From Streptomyces tendae (GTDB taxonomy: Bacteria > Actinomycetota > Actinomycetes > Streptomycetales > Streptomycetaceae), in the NCBI RefSeq assembly GCF_014650435.1, contig NZ_BMUY01000017.1:1-64000 (forward strand): a DNA stretch of 64,000 nucleotides, in the 5' to 3' direction. The notes under the pieces were generated by a model. The model had not been told where the DNA came from. It saw nothing but the letters and a program-made list of their open reading frames with translations, and ran no database searches. The position numbers and the translations under genes are program-made. The first letter of the stretch is position 1, and each line of letters opens with the position of its first letter. This document shows positions 47,911 to 55,781 of this stretch, in pieces.

Positions 47911-48497
47911 CAGCGGGTGGAGTCCGCGGTCGCCTCGGAGAGGGCCTGGGCGAAGGTGAGCGCCTGGCGCACCGTCTCGGGGCCGTCCCCGGCCTCACTG
48001 ACGCGCAGGCTGAGGTCGTCGGCCGTCGAGCTGCCCGTGTAGCCGTGGTCGGCCTCGCAGTTGGGGTCGCCGCAGGCGGCGGGCTCCAGGTCGAGCCGGG
48101 AGACGGCACCCCAGCCGATGGTCAGCACGATCTCGCGGGGCAGGGTGCCCGGCTTGTACTGTTCCGGGTTGGCGACGACGCGGCTGACGACGATGGACGA
48201 GATCCGGCCGAGCTTGACGGACTCCGTGGACGTCGTGGCGTACGGCGTCGGGGAGGTGTCGTCGGCGGCCTGCTCGTCGGTGTGGCTGACGATGAAGCGG
48301 TTGCCGGTGAGGACCAGCACGGTCACGTGCCGGCGCACCTCGTTCTGGTCGAACGTCGTCTCCTGATGGACCAGGTACGACCGCACGGGCTCGCCGCCCA
48401 CGGCGGCTTCCACCGCCTCGGCCACGAGGGCCGGGTAGTAGCCGCTGCGCTCGATCGCCGCTCGCAGCCCCTGGGTCGTCGTACTGGTCTTGGCCAT
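47910..48497 (-). CDS. DUF5998 family protein (195 aa)
   Basis: A conserved actinobacterial soluble protein: MAKTSTTTQGLRAAIERSGY, then VRSYLVHQETTFDQNEVRRH and VTVLVLTGNRFIVSHTDEQA, ending with LDLEPAACGDPNCEADHGYT. The beta-rich core and the C-x4-C-x4-H segment suggest a PH-like or metal-stabilised fold, but no function is known. Its stop overlaps the start of the phosphatase-like gene, so it leads the operon DUF5998 / phosphatase-like / thymidine kinase. Confidence 0.8.
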   Translation of the reverse strand: MAKTSTTTQGLRAAIERSGYYPALVAEAVEAAVGGEPVRSYLVHQETTFDQNEVRRHVTVLVLTGNRFIVSHTDEQAADDTSPTPYATTSTESVKLGRISSIVVSRVVANPEQYKPGTLPREIVLTIGWGAVSRLDLEPAACGDPNCEADHGYTGSSTADDLSLRVSEAGDGPETVRQALTFAQALSEATADSTR

Positions 48498-48568
48498 GCC
48501 GTCCATCCTACGGGGACCCACTGACTGCGAGGGACGCTCCTGCGGCACCCGTCGGTGGACGTGCCGGG

Positions 48569-51500
48569 TCAGTAGGCCGGCAGGGTCCGTGGGCCCAGGT
48601 CGTCGCGGGCGGGAGGGGGTGCGAGGCGGACGGAGGCGCCGAGGACGCTGAGGCCGTGCGGGGCGACCACGACCGGTTCCAGGGTGACCGCGACGACCTC
48701 CGGGTGGTCGTCGACCAGCCGGGAGACGCGCAGCAGCAGCTCCTCGAGAGCGGCTGCGTCGACGGGGGCGGAGCCGCGCCAGCCGAAGAGGAGGGGCGCC
48801 GTGCGGATCGAGCGGATGAGCGAGGTGGCGTCCCGGTCGGTGACCGGGATCAGCCGGTGCGCCATGTCCCCGAGCAGCTGGGTGGCGGCGCCGGCGAGGC
48901 CGAAGGAGAGCACCGCGCCGGCCGCCGGGTCGATGACCGCCCGTACGACGGTGTCGACGCCGCGCGGGGCCATGCCCTGCACCACCGGGCGCAGCTCCGT
49001 GGGCGTCCCGAACAGCTCGGTCAATTCGGCGTAGGCCCGCCGCAGTTGCTCCTCGCCCGCGAGGTCGAGGCGTACGCCGCCCAGGTCCGCGCGGTGACGC
49101 AGGTGCGGGGCGGTGGCCTTGAGCGCCACGGGGTAGCCGATGGTCCGCGCGGCGGCCGCGGCGTCGTCGGGGGTGGGGGCGGCCAGGGCGCGGTGGACGT
49201 GGACGCCGTACCTGCCGAGCAGGTCGCAGGTCTCCCGGCTGCCGAGGGTGAGCCCCTGTCCGCGCGCGAGGTGCCCCGCTATCTGCTCGGCGGCGCCCTT
49301 CTCGTCGATGTCCTCGTACTCCGGCACCCTGCCGGGGTCGGCGGCGTCGCGCCGCCACTGCGCGTAGGCGACGGCCTCTCCGAGAGCGCGGACGGCACGC
49401 TCGGCGGCGGGGTAGGCGGGGATGAGGTGGGCTCCGTCCGGGGCCGGAGCCGGGGCGGCGGACGGCGACGCGTCCGAGGCGGCCGGGGGCTCCCCGGCGG
49501 ATCCCGGAGCGGCGTGGGGGGCGGTGTCCGGGGTGGCTCGGGAGGCGGGACCCGAAGCCGCTTCGGTGGAGGCTCCCGGATCGGGCCGGGCGGCGGCTGC
49601 CGCATCGGGCCGGGTGGCGGCTCCCGGGGTGGCTCGGGAGGCGGGACCCGAAGCCGCTTCGGTGGAGGCGGCCGGGGCGGGACGGACGGCGGCTCCCGGA
49701 TCGGGCCGGACCGCGGCTGCCGGATCGGGCCGGGCGGCGGTGCCCGGCGCCGCCTGGGGTTCGGTGCCCGGGTCGGCCCGCGGGTCGGGGTCGGCGGCGG
49801 CCCGGGCCCCGGCGCTCGAAGCCGACCCGGCGGCAGGGTCGGGAGCGGCCCGGGAAACGGCGGCCGCACCGGTCCCGGAGGGCGCGCTCGAAGCCGGTGG
49901 GGTGGCGGCGCCCGGGGCGCCCTGGGGGGCGGTGCTCGTCGCCGCGGACAGGGCCTCGGCCAGGCCGCCCAGCTCCACGTGGACCACGAGCACCGGCTTG
50001 GTGGGGACCGCGGCCGCCGCCGAGCGCAGTGCCTCCGCCAGCGCGGCGTCCCCGGCCGCCCCCTCCCCCACCGTCGGGATGGCGGTCACCACCACCGCGT
50101 CGCACGTGTCGTCGGCCAGCGCCCTGGCCAGGGCCGCGTGGAAGTCGTCGGCCGAGGCGGCGGTCGTCAGGTCCAGCGGGGGCTGCGGGCGCAGTCCCTC
50201 GGAGAGGCACGCGTCGTACGTGAGCAGTCCCAGGGACTCCGAGTTGCCCAGGATGGCCACCCTCGGTCCGGCGGGCAGCGGCTGGCGGGCGAGGAGCAGC
50301 CCCGCGTCGACCAGGTCGGTGATCGTGTCGACGCGGATCACGCCGGCCTGTCGCAGCAGCGCGGAGACCGTCGCGTGCGGCAGCCGGGTCGCCCGTACGG
50401 CGTGTCCCTGGGGTGCCACGCCGCCGTGCCGGGCCCCCTGCACGACGACCAGGGGCTTGGCGGCCGCGGTGCGCCGGGCCAGGCGGGTGAACTTGCGCGG
50501 GTTGCCGATGGACTCCAGGTACATCAGCGCGACGTCGGTCCGCGGGTCGTCGTACCAGTACTGCAGGACGTCGTTGCCGGAGACGTCGGCGCGGTTGCCG
50601 GAGGAGACGAAGGTGGACACACCCGTGACGCCGGTGACCCCGCCGCCGCGCCGGTGCAGCCGGGAGAGCAGGGCGATGCCGATGGCGCCGGACTGGGCGA
50701 ACAGGCCGATCCGGCCGGGGCGCGGCATCTCGGGGGCGAGGGAGGCGTTGAGCCGCACGTCCGGGGAGGTGTTGATGATCCCGAAGGCGTTGGGCCCGAT
50801 GATGCGCATGCCGTACGTGCGCGCGTGCCGCACGAGGGCGCGCTGGCGTTCGCGTCCCTCGGGGCCGCTGTCGGCGTAACCGGCGGTGATCACCACCAGC
50901 CCCTGCACGCCGTGCTCGCCGCACTCGGTGACGACGTCGGGGACGTGCTCGGCGGGCACCGTGACGACGGCGAGGTCGACGGGCCCGTCGATGTCACGCA
51001 CGGAGCGGCACGCCGTGACCCCGTCGAGTTCCTTCTGATCCTCGGGGAACGCCCTGTTCACGGCGTACAGGCGGCCGGTGTATCCCGCGTCCCGGATGTT
51101 GCCGAGGATGCTGCGGCCCACGCCGCCCGGGGTGCGGCCGGTGCCGACGACCGCGACCGAGCCGGGCTGCAGCAGCCGCTGGACGGAGCGCGCCTCCGCG
51201 CGGTGCTCGCGCGCGTACTGGACGGCGAGCGAGCGGTCGGTCGGTTCGAGATCGAACTCCAGGCGGACCACCCCGTCCTCGAAGCTCCGCTTCTGGGTGT
51301 ACCCGGCGTCCATGAAGACTTTGATCATCTTGTTGTTGGCGGGCAGCACCTCGGCGGCGAAGCGGCGGATGCCCCGCTCGCGGGCGACGGCGGCGATGTG
51401 CTCCAGGAGCGCGGAGGCGACGCCCCGGCCCTGGTGGGCATCCTGGACCAGGAAGGCGACCTCGGCCTCGTCGGCGGGGGCGGTGGCGGGTGTTCCGCCG

Positions 51501-51799
51501 GCCCCGATCCGGTCGTAGCGTACGGTGGCGATGAACTCGCCGCCGATGGTGGCCGCGAGTCCCACCCGGTCCACAAAGTCGTGGTGCGTGAAGCGGTGGA
51601 CGTCCTTGGCGGACAGGCGAGGGTACGGCGCGAAGAAGCGGTAGTACTTCGACTCGTCGGAGACCTGCTCGTAGAAGCTGACCAGGCGCTCGGCGTCATC
51701 AACGGTGATGGGGCGGACGCGCGCGGTGCCGCCGTCGCGCAGCACCACGTCGGCTTCCCAGTGGGCGGGGTACTCGTGCCGGTCCGACGAGGTCTGCAT
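48569..51799 (-). CDS. pat: Pat-type protein lysine acetyltransferase: GNAT domain fused to NDP-forming acyl-CoA synthetase domains (1076 aa)
   Basis: The N-terminal GNAT (about residues 15-180) has the acetyl-CoA loop HQGRGVASALLEHIA. The rest is ADP-forming acyl-CoA synthetase: a CoA-binding Rossmann domain (SVAVVGTGRTPGGVGRSILG), ligase domain (GPNAFGIINTSPDVRLNASL, FAQSGAIGIALLSRL) and ATP-grasp (VALKATAPHLRHRADLGGVR). The SHTG phosphohistidine motif of active synthetases is absent, as expected for a sensory domain. Homologues acetylate and silence acyl-CoA synthetases. About 160 residues of Ala/Pro/Gly-rich linker, with a 96-bp internal repeat, are inserted before the ATP-grasp domain. 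ATG at 51799. Confidence 0.88.
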   Translation of the reverse strand: MQTSSDRHEYPAHWEADVVLRDGGTARVRPITVDDAERLVSFYEQVSDESKYYRFFAPYPRLSAKDVHRFTHHDFVDRVGLAATIGGEFIATVRYDRIGAGGTPATAPADEAEVAFLVQDAHQGRGVASALLEHIAAVARERGIRRFAAEVLPANNKMIKVFMDAGYTQKRSFEDGVVRLEFDLEPTDRSLAVQYAREHRAEARSVQRLLQPGSVAVVGTGRTPGGVGRSILGNIRDAGYTGRLYAVNRAFPEDQKELDGVTACRSVRDIDGPVDLAVVTVPAEHVPDVVTECGEHGVQGLVVITAGYADSGPEGRERQRALVRHARTYGMRIIGPNAFGIINTSPDVRLNASLAPEMPRPGRIGLFAQSGAIGIALLSRLHRRGGGVTGVTGVSTFVSSGNRADVSGNDVLQYWYDDPRTDVALMYLESIGNPRKFTRLARRTAAAKPLVVVQGARHGGVAPQGHAVRATRLPHATVSALLRQAGVIRVDTITDLVDAGLLLARQPLPAGPRVAILGNSESLGLLTYDACLSEGLRPQPPLDLTTAASADDFHAALARALADDTCDAVVVTAIPTVGEGAAGDAALAEALRSAAAAVPTKPVLVVHVELGGLAEALSAATSTAPQGAPGAATPPASSAPSGTGAAAVSRAAPDPAAGSASSAGARAAADPDPRADPGTEPQAAPGTAARPDPAAAVRPDPGAAVRPAPAASTEAASGPASRATPGAATRPDAAAAARPDPGASTEAASGPASRATPDTAPHAAPGSAGEPPAASDASPSAAPAPAPDGAHLIPAYPAAERAVRALGEAVAYAQWRRDAADPGRVPEYEDIDEKGAAEQIAGHLARGQGLTLGSRETCDLLGRYGVHVHRALAAPTPDDAAAAARTIGYPVALKATAPHLRHRADLGGVRLDLAGEEQLRRAYAELTELFGTPTELRPVVQGMAPRGVDTVVRAVIDPAAGAVLSFGLAGAATQLLGDMAHRLIPVTDRDATSLIRSIRTAPLLFGWRGSAPVDAAALEELLLRVSRLVDDHPEVVAVTLEPVVVAPHGLSVLGASVRLAPPPARDDLGPRTLPAY
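49530..49669. repeat. 96-bp-period repeat within the linker of pat
   Basis: A 44-base identical segment starts at 49530 and again at 49626. The 96-base period equals 32 codons, so the repeat duplicates STEAASGPASRATP in frame. Confidence 0.75.
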
Positions 51800-51936
51800 G
51801 GGCCCCAGAGTACGGCTCGCGTACGACAACGGCGCGGGGCAGTCTGTGGGGGACACCGGCTCGGGCCGAGGCCGCGGTCCGAGCACCGCACGGGACGGCG
51901 TAAGCGGTCGTCCCGGCTTGCTTCACGATGTGGGAA

Positions 51937-51965
51937 ACTGGTCTAGACAAGACTGGTCTAGACAA
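51937..51965 (+). promoter_or_regulatory. Two DasR-type operators (dre) upstream of ptsH
   Basis: ACTGGTCTAGACAA occurs at 51937-51950 and again at 51952-51965. Each matches the dre consensus (ACTGGTCTAGACCA) at 13 of 14 bases. DasR, the GntR regulator responding to glucosamine-6-phosphate, is known to control PTS genes in Streptomyces. The sites are 37-65 bases before the ptsH ATG. Confidence 0.85.
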
Positions 51966-52001
51966 CTTCAACCCCTCTGAACACCTGAAGGGCAGCATCA
52001 C

Positions 52002-52283
52002 ATGGCTGAGCGCCGCGTCAACGTCGGCTGGGCCGAGGGTCTCCACGCCCGCCCCGCCTCCATCTTCGTCCGAGCCGCCACGGCCACAGGCGTCCCGGTG
52101 ACGATCGCCAAGGCCGACGGGTCCCCCGTCAACGCGGCCTCCATGCTGGCCGTCCTCGGCCTCGGCGCCCAGGGTGGCGAGGAGATCGTCCTCGCCTCCG
52201 ACGCCGAGGGCGCGGAGGCCGCCCTGGACCGGCTGGCGAAGCTGGTCGCCGAGGGGCTCGAGGAGCTCCCCGAGACCGTCTGA
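52002..52283 (+). CDS. ptsH: Phosphocarrier protein HPr (93 aa)
   Basis: The general PTS phosphocarrier. It opens MAERRVNVGWAEGLHARPAS with the phosphorylatable His at residue 15, and contains NAASMLAVLGLGAQGGEEIV, the equivalent of the regulatory Ser-46 region, where Ser appears to be replaced (ASMLAV). It accepts phosphate from enzyme I and passes it to EIIA proteins. GAAGGGC precedes the ATG. Two dre sites upstream place it under DasR, and a hairpin follows the stop. It stands alone; ptsI is not in the window. Confidence 0.93.
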   Translation: MAERRVNVGWAEGLHARPASIFVRAATATGVPVTIAKADGSPVNAASMLAVLGLGAQGGEEIVLASDAEGAEAALDRLAKLVAEGLEELPETV

Positions 52284-52303
52284 GCCCGACGGACAGCAGC
52301 ACC

Positions 52304-52337
52304 GAAAGGCCCTCCGGTACCACCGTGCGGGCCTTTC
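52304..52337 (+). terminator. Terminator hairpin after ptsH
   Basis: GAAAGGCCC (52304-52312) pairs with GGGCCTTTC (52329-52337) around a 16-base loop. Confidence 0.65.
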
Positions 52338-52433
52338 ACCTTTTCCGCTCCGGCCCGCCCGTCCATGCATTCTTTTCACGGGCAGCAGAAAACATCGGAC
52401 GCAATTCCCCGCCCTTTGTATACGGCAGCCGCG

Positions 52434-53129
52434 TTACCGCCGGGGGCCCGCCGTGTTTACGGGATGTTGCGCATTCCTCACACGCTCGGTCCGCTCGCCG
52501 CCGGAGGTGAATCGCAGCCGGTGCGCCGCTGCCGACCGCTCGATGTGCAGGGTCATGAGCGCCCGCGCACGTGCGCCGTCGCCCCGGGCCACCGCGTCGG
52601 TGATCGCGCCGTGCTCCGCCCAGTACTCCACCGGGCCGACCGGGACCTCCACGACGTACATCCAGGCGATCTTGTGGCGGAGCTGGGTCAGCAGCGCCGT
52701 CAGGGAGGGGCTGTCCGCGGCCCGCGCGAGGGTGTCGTGGAACCAGCCGGCCAGGGAGCGCAGTTCCTCGCCGGTGCCCTGCCTGGCCCGCTCCTGCCCC
52801 AGCCTGACCAGGCCGCGCAACACCTTGAGATGGGCCTCGGTGCGCCGCCCGGCGGCCCGGGAGGCACCGAGCGGCTCCAGGAGCGTACGCGTCTCCAGCA
52901 GGTCGGCGGCCTCCTGCTCGGTCGGCTCCGCCACGCACGCGCCCGCGTGCCGCCGGGTCACCACGAAGCCCTCCGCCTCCAGCGTGCGCAGGGCCTCGCG
53001 GACGGGGACGCGGGAGACGCCGTAGCGGCGGGCGAGGAGTTCCTCGGTGAGCCGGCTTCCGCGGCCGTGGACGCCGGCGACGATGTCGTCCCTGATCGCC
53101 GTGCACACCGAATGCGCCGGAATACGCAT
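52434..53129 (-). CDS. GntR-family regulator with FCD domain (231 aa)
   Basis: The winged helix occupies residues 5-70 (VCTAIRDDIVAGVHGRGSRL, ELLARRYGVSRVPVREALRT, LEAEGFVVTRRHAG). The FCD helical domain follows (ETRTLLEPLGASRAAGRRTE, WFHDTLARAADSPSLTALL, DAVARGDGARARALMTLHIE) with the Asp/His pattern that usually binds a metal and a carboxylic acid. The effector is unknown. A 130-base gap with several AT-rich stretches lies upstream and holds its promoter. It is convergent with ptsH, and no target operon adjoins, so it may act on remote genes. Confidence 0.83.
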   Translation of the reverse strand: MRIPAHSVCTAIRDDIVAGVHGRGSRLTEELLARRYGVSRVPVREALRTLEAEGFVVTRRHAGACVAEPTEQEAADLLETRTLLEPLGASRAAGRRTEAHLKVLRGLVRLGQERARQGTGEELRSLAGWFHDTLARAADSPSLTALLTQLRHKIAWMYVVEVPVGPVEYWAEHGAITDAVARGDGARARALMTLHIERSAAAHRLRFTSGGERTERVRNAQHPVNTAGPRR

Positions 53130-53217
53130 GAACGACCTCCGCCTTAATCCCCGTGAAACGTCGACCTATTGACGCGCGTTGCGCGACCTCGGGCCAATCA
53201 TGCGACATTAAATGCGA

Positions 53218-53247
53218 AAAAGCCCCGGCTCGGGAAGCCGGGGCTTT
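53218..53247 (-). terminator. Intrinsic terminator of the M23 peptidase gene
   Basis: AAAGCCCCGGCT (53218-53229) pairs with AGCCGGGGCTTT (53236-53247). On the minus strand it is followed by a run of T, so this is a classical terminator. Confidence 0.8.
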
Positions 53248-53259
53248 CGATCGCCTGCG

Positions 53260-54024
53260 TCAGACGTTCACGCCGTGGGAGCGGAGGTAGGCGACGGGGT
53301 CCATGTCGGAGCCGTACTCGGGGCTCGTACGGGCCTCGAAGTGCAGGTGCGGTCCGGTGACGTTGCCGGTGGCCCCGGAGAGGCCGATCTGCTGGCCGGG
53401 CTCGACCGACTGGCCGACCGAGACGCCGATGGACGACAGGTGCCCGTACTGCGTGTACGTGCCGTCGTGCATCTTGATCACGACCTGGTTGCCGTACGCC
53501 CCGCCCCAGCCGGTCTCGACGACGGTGCCGACGCCCACGGCGTGCACGGTCGTGCCGCTGGAGGCGTGGAAGTCGATGCCGGTGTGGCTGCCGGAGGACC
53601 ACAGGGAGCTGCCGGCCTGGTACGCGGTGGAGACGTAGGAGGCGGTGATCGGCGCGACGAAGGTGTTGAGGCGCTTGCGCTCCGCCTCCCGGGCGGCGCG
53701 CTCCTTGGCCTCGCGTGCCTCCTTGGCCGCCTCGGCCGCCCGCTCGCGGGCCGCCTCCCGGGCCGCCTCGCGGGCGGCGGCGTCCGCGGCCGCCTGCTTC
53801 TGGGCGAGGGCCTGGGCGTCGATCTCGTCGGCTATGGAGTCACCGATGGTGACGACCGGGGTGAGCCCGCTCTGCTCCACCTCGGGCTCGGCGGCCAGTG
53901 CCGGAGCCGCGAGGGTGCCGACGACGCCGGTGGTGGCGAGGGCCGCGACTCCCGCCGCGCGGGCGGTGGTGCGGTGCACCCGGCTGGGACGGCGGTGCTT
54001 CCCGGTGGCGCGCGTGAACGCCAT
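53260..54024 (-). CDS. Secreted M23-family peptidoglycan endopeptidase (254 aa)
   Basis: A signal peptide (RTTARAAGVAALATTGVVGT, cleavage after APALA near residue 44) leads to an Ala/Glu/Arg-rich coiled coil (about residues 70-120, AAREAAREAARERAAEAAKE). The LytM-type peptidase domain has zinc ligands in SHTGIDFHASSGTTV (His and Asp) and the HLHF motif of TGPHLHFEAR, with YTQYGHLSSIGV between. It cuts peptidoglycan crosslinks in the wall. A c-di-AMP riboswitch lies between the promoter and the start, so its synthesis should respond to c-di-AMP. Confidence 0.9.
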   Translation of the reverse strand: MAFTRATGKHRRPSRVHRTTARAAGVAALATTGVVGTLAAPALAAEPEVEQSGLTPVVTIGDSIADEIDAQALAQKQAAADAAAREAAREAARERAAEAAKEAREAKERAAREAERKRLNTFVAPITASYVSTAYQAGSSLWSSGSHTGIDFHASSGTTVHAVGVGTVVETGWGGAYGNQVVIKMHDGTYTQYGHLSSIGVSVGQSVEPGQQIGLSGATGNVTGPHLHFEARTSPEYGSDMDPVAYLRSHGVNV

Positions 54025-54050
54025 GTAGAGGCTTGTCCTTTCCTTCCCTC

Positions 54051-54195
54051 TCGCCTACCGGGTTAGCTGACGGGTTCGGAGGTGGAAGGTCTCCTACGGA
54101 CCCCCTCGCTGCGCGCGCGGGCGTCCGATTCACCCCAGGGACTGCGGTGGGTCCCCGGCTCCCCTGGCTCGCGCCGTACGGGGACTCGGCGATGA
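54051..54195 (-). ncRNA. c-di-AMP riboswitch (ydaO-yuaA type) in the leader of the M23 peptidase gene
   Basis: Read on the minus strand, the leader contains the ydaO consensus blocks in order: GCCGGGGACCCA, then TGGGGTGAATC, a variable stem (GGACGCCCGCGCGC), CCGTAGGAGACC, and the 3' block CCGAACCCGTCAGCTAACCC followed by GGTAGGCGAGAGG. This class binds c-di-AMP and in Streptomyces precedes genes for cell-wall hydrolases such as rpfA. The 3' edge is 27 bases before the ATG and no separate terminator hairpin is obvious, so ligand control may act within the aptamer or on the ribosome site. The 5' edge is approximate. Confidence 0.9.
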
Positions 54196-54240
54196 CTGTC
54201 CGGTGCCGCGGGTGCGGCGCACTGCCTGACGAACAGCCCG

Positions 54241-54270
54241 GAAGACGCTAAACGCGGCTGCGTTCAATCC
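54241..54270 (-). promoter_or_regulatory. Candidate promoter of the riboswitch-M23 transcript
   Basis: On the minus strand TTGAGG, an 18-base spacer and TAGCGT lie shortly upstream of the riboswitch. A possible alternative -35 is TTGAAC within the spacer. The match is moderate. Confidence 0.4.
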
Positions 54271-54342
54271 TCAAACGCAACAGGCCTTTTGTAGCGCACG
54301 CCACAGGGCAGACGGGCAGCCACTCCCCCAATCCGGACAAAC

Positions 54343-54378
54343 GGCGGCCCTGGTGACACTCCGGTCACCAGGGCCGCC
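54343..54378 (-). terminator. Terminator hairpin after the M16 peptidase operon
   Basis: Arms 54343-54357 and 54364-54378 form a perfect 15-bp stem with a six-base loop, 15 bases beyond the stop of the second M16 gene. Confidence 0.85.
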
Positions 54379-54392
54379 GCACGCGCGTGCCG

Positions 54393-55781
54393 CTACTCGG
54401 CCGCCACCACGGTGACTTCGCCGATGCCCAGGGCCTCGACGGGCTCCTTGATCTGCGCCGCGTCGCCGACGAGGACCGTCACGAGGCGGTCCACCGGGAA
54501 GGCGTTCACGACCGCCGCGGTGGCCTCCACGGTGCCCGTGGCGGCGAGTTGACGGTAGAGCGTGGCCTGGAAGTCGTCGGGCAGGTGCTGCTCGACCTGG
54601 TCGGCGAGCGTGTCCGCCACGGCCGCCGCCGTCTCGTACTTCAGCGGCGCCACGCCCACCAGGTTCTGCACGGCCACGTCGCGCTCGGCGTCGGTGAGCC
54701 CCTCGGCGGCGAGCTTGCGCAGCACCGTCCACAGGTCCTCCAGGGCAGGACCGGTGTTGGGGGTGTCGACGGACCCGCTGATGGCGAGCATCGCGGCGCC
54801 CGTGCCGTCCGGCGCGGACCGCAGGACCTGGCCGAACGCCCGGACGCCGTAGGTGTAGCCCTTCTCCTCGCGCAGGACGCGGTCCAGGCGCGAGGTGAGG
54901 GTGCCACCGAGGCAGTACGTGCCGAGCACCTGCGCGGGCCACACGCGGTCGTGCCGGTCGGCGCCGGTGCGGCCGATCAGCAGCTGCGTCTGGACGGCGC
55001 CGGGACGGTCCACGATGACGACCCGGCCGCGGTCGTCGGCGGTCACCGCGGGCACGGGGCGCGGCTCGGCGGCCGAGCCGGTCCAGGCCCCCAGGGTGTC
55101 GCCGAGCAGCGCGTCCAGGTCGACGCCGGTGAGGTCGCCGACGACCACCGCGGTGGCCGTGGCGGGGCGGACGTGGCGCTCGTAGAAGGCGCGTACGGCC
55201 GCCGAGTCGATGGCCGCGACCGTCTCCTCGGTGCCCTGGCGCGGGCGCGACATGCGCGCCTCGGCCGGGAACAACTCCTTGGAGAGCTCCTTGGCGGCGC
55301 GCCGGGCGGGGTTGGCCAGCTCGTGCGGGATCTCGTCGAGCCGGTTGCGCACCAGCCGTTCGACCTCGCCGTCCGCGAAGGCAGGCGCCCTGAGGGCGTC
55401 GGCGAGCAGTCCGAGGGCCTTGGCGAGGCGGGAGGCGGGCACCTCCAGGCTCAGCCGGACACCGGGGTGGTCGGCGTGCGCGTCGAGGGTGGCGCCGCAG
55501 CGCTCCAGCTCGGCGGCGAAGTCCTCGGCGGAGTGCTTGTCGGTGCCCTCGGAGAAGGCACGCGCCATGATCGTGGCCACGCCGTCCAGACCGGCCGGCT
55601 CGGCGTCCAGGGGCGCGTCGAGGAGCACCTCGACGGCGACGACCTGCTGGCCGGGGCGGTGGCAGCGCAGCACGGTCAGGCCGTTGTCGAGGCTGCCGCG
55701 CTCGGGGGCGGGGAACGCCCACGGCTTGGGCTCGCCGGCCTGCGGCTGGGCGTGGAATTCCATGGTGGCGAGCTCGGTCAC
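54393..55781 (-). CDS. M16-family peptidase-like protein, likely non-catalytic partner (462 aa)
   Basis: An insulinase/MPP-type fold of two homologous halves. It has SLDNGLTVLRCHRPGQQVVA and AFSEGTDKHSAEDFAAELER, but no HxxEH zinc motif, so it resembles the alpha-type partner. The C-terminal half has REEKGYTYGVRAFGQVLRSA and the conserved R/Y pair region used in substrate binding. It would form a heterodimer with the upstream M16 protein to degrade peptides or process proteins. The GTG at 55781 overlaps the upstream stop (GTGA) and is preferred to the ATG at 55763. Confidence 0.85.
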   Translation of the reverse strand: MTELATMEFHAQPQAGEPKPWAFPAPERGSLDNGLTVLRCHRPGQQVVAVEVLLDAPLDAEPAGLDGVATIMARAFSEGTDKHSAEDFAAELERCGATLDAHADHPGVRLSLEVPASRLAKALGLLADALRAPAFADGEVERLVRNRLDEIPHELANPARRAAKELSKELFPAEARMSRPRQGTEETVAAIDSAAVRAFYERHVRPATATAVVVGDLTGVDLDALLGDTLGAWTGSAAEPRPVPAVTADDRGRVVIVDRPGAVQTQLLIGRTGADRHDRVWPAQVLGTYCLGGTLTSRLDRVLREEKGYTYGVRAFGQVLRSAPDGTGAAMLAISGSVDTPNTGPALEDLWTVLRKLAAEGLTDAERDVAVQNLVGVAPLKYETAAAVADTLADQVEQHLPDDFQATLYRQLAATGTVEATAAVVNAFPVDRLVTVLVGDAAQIKEPVEALGIGEVTVVAAE

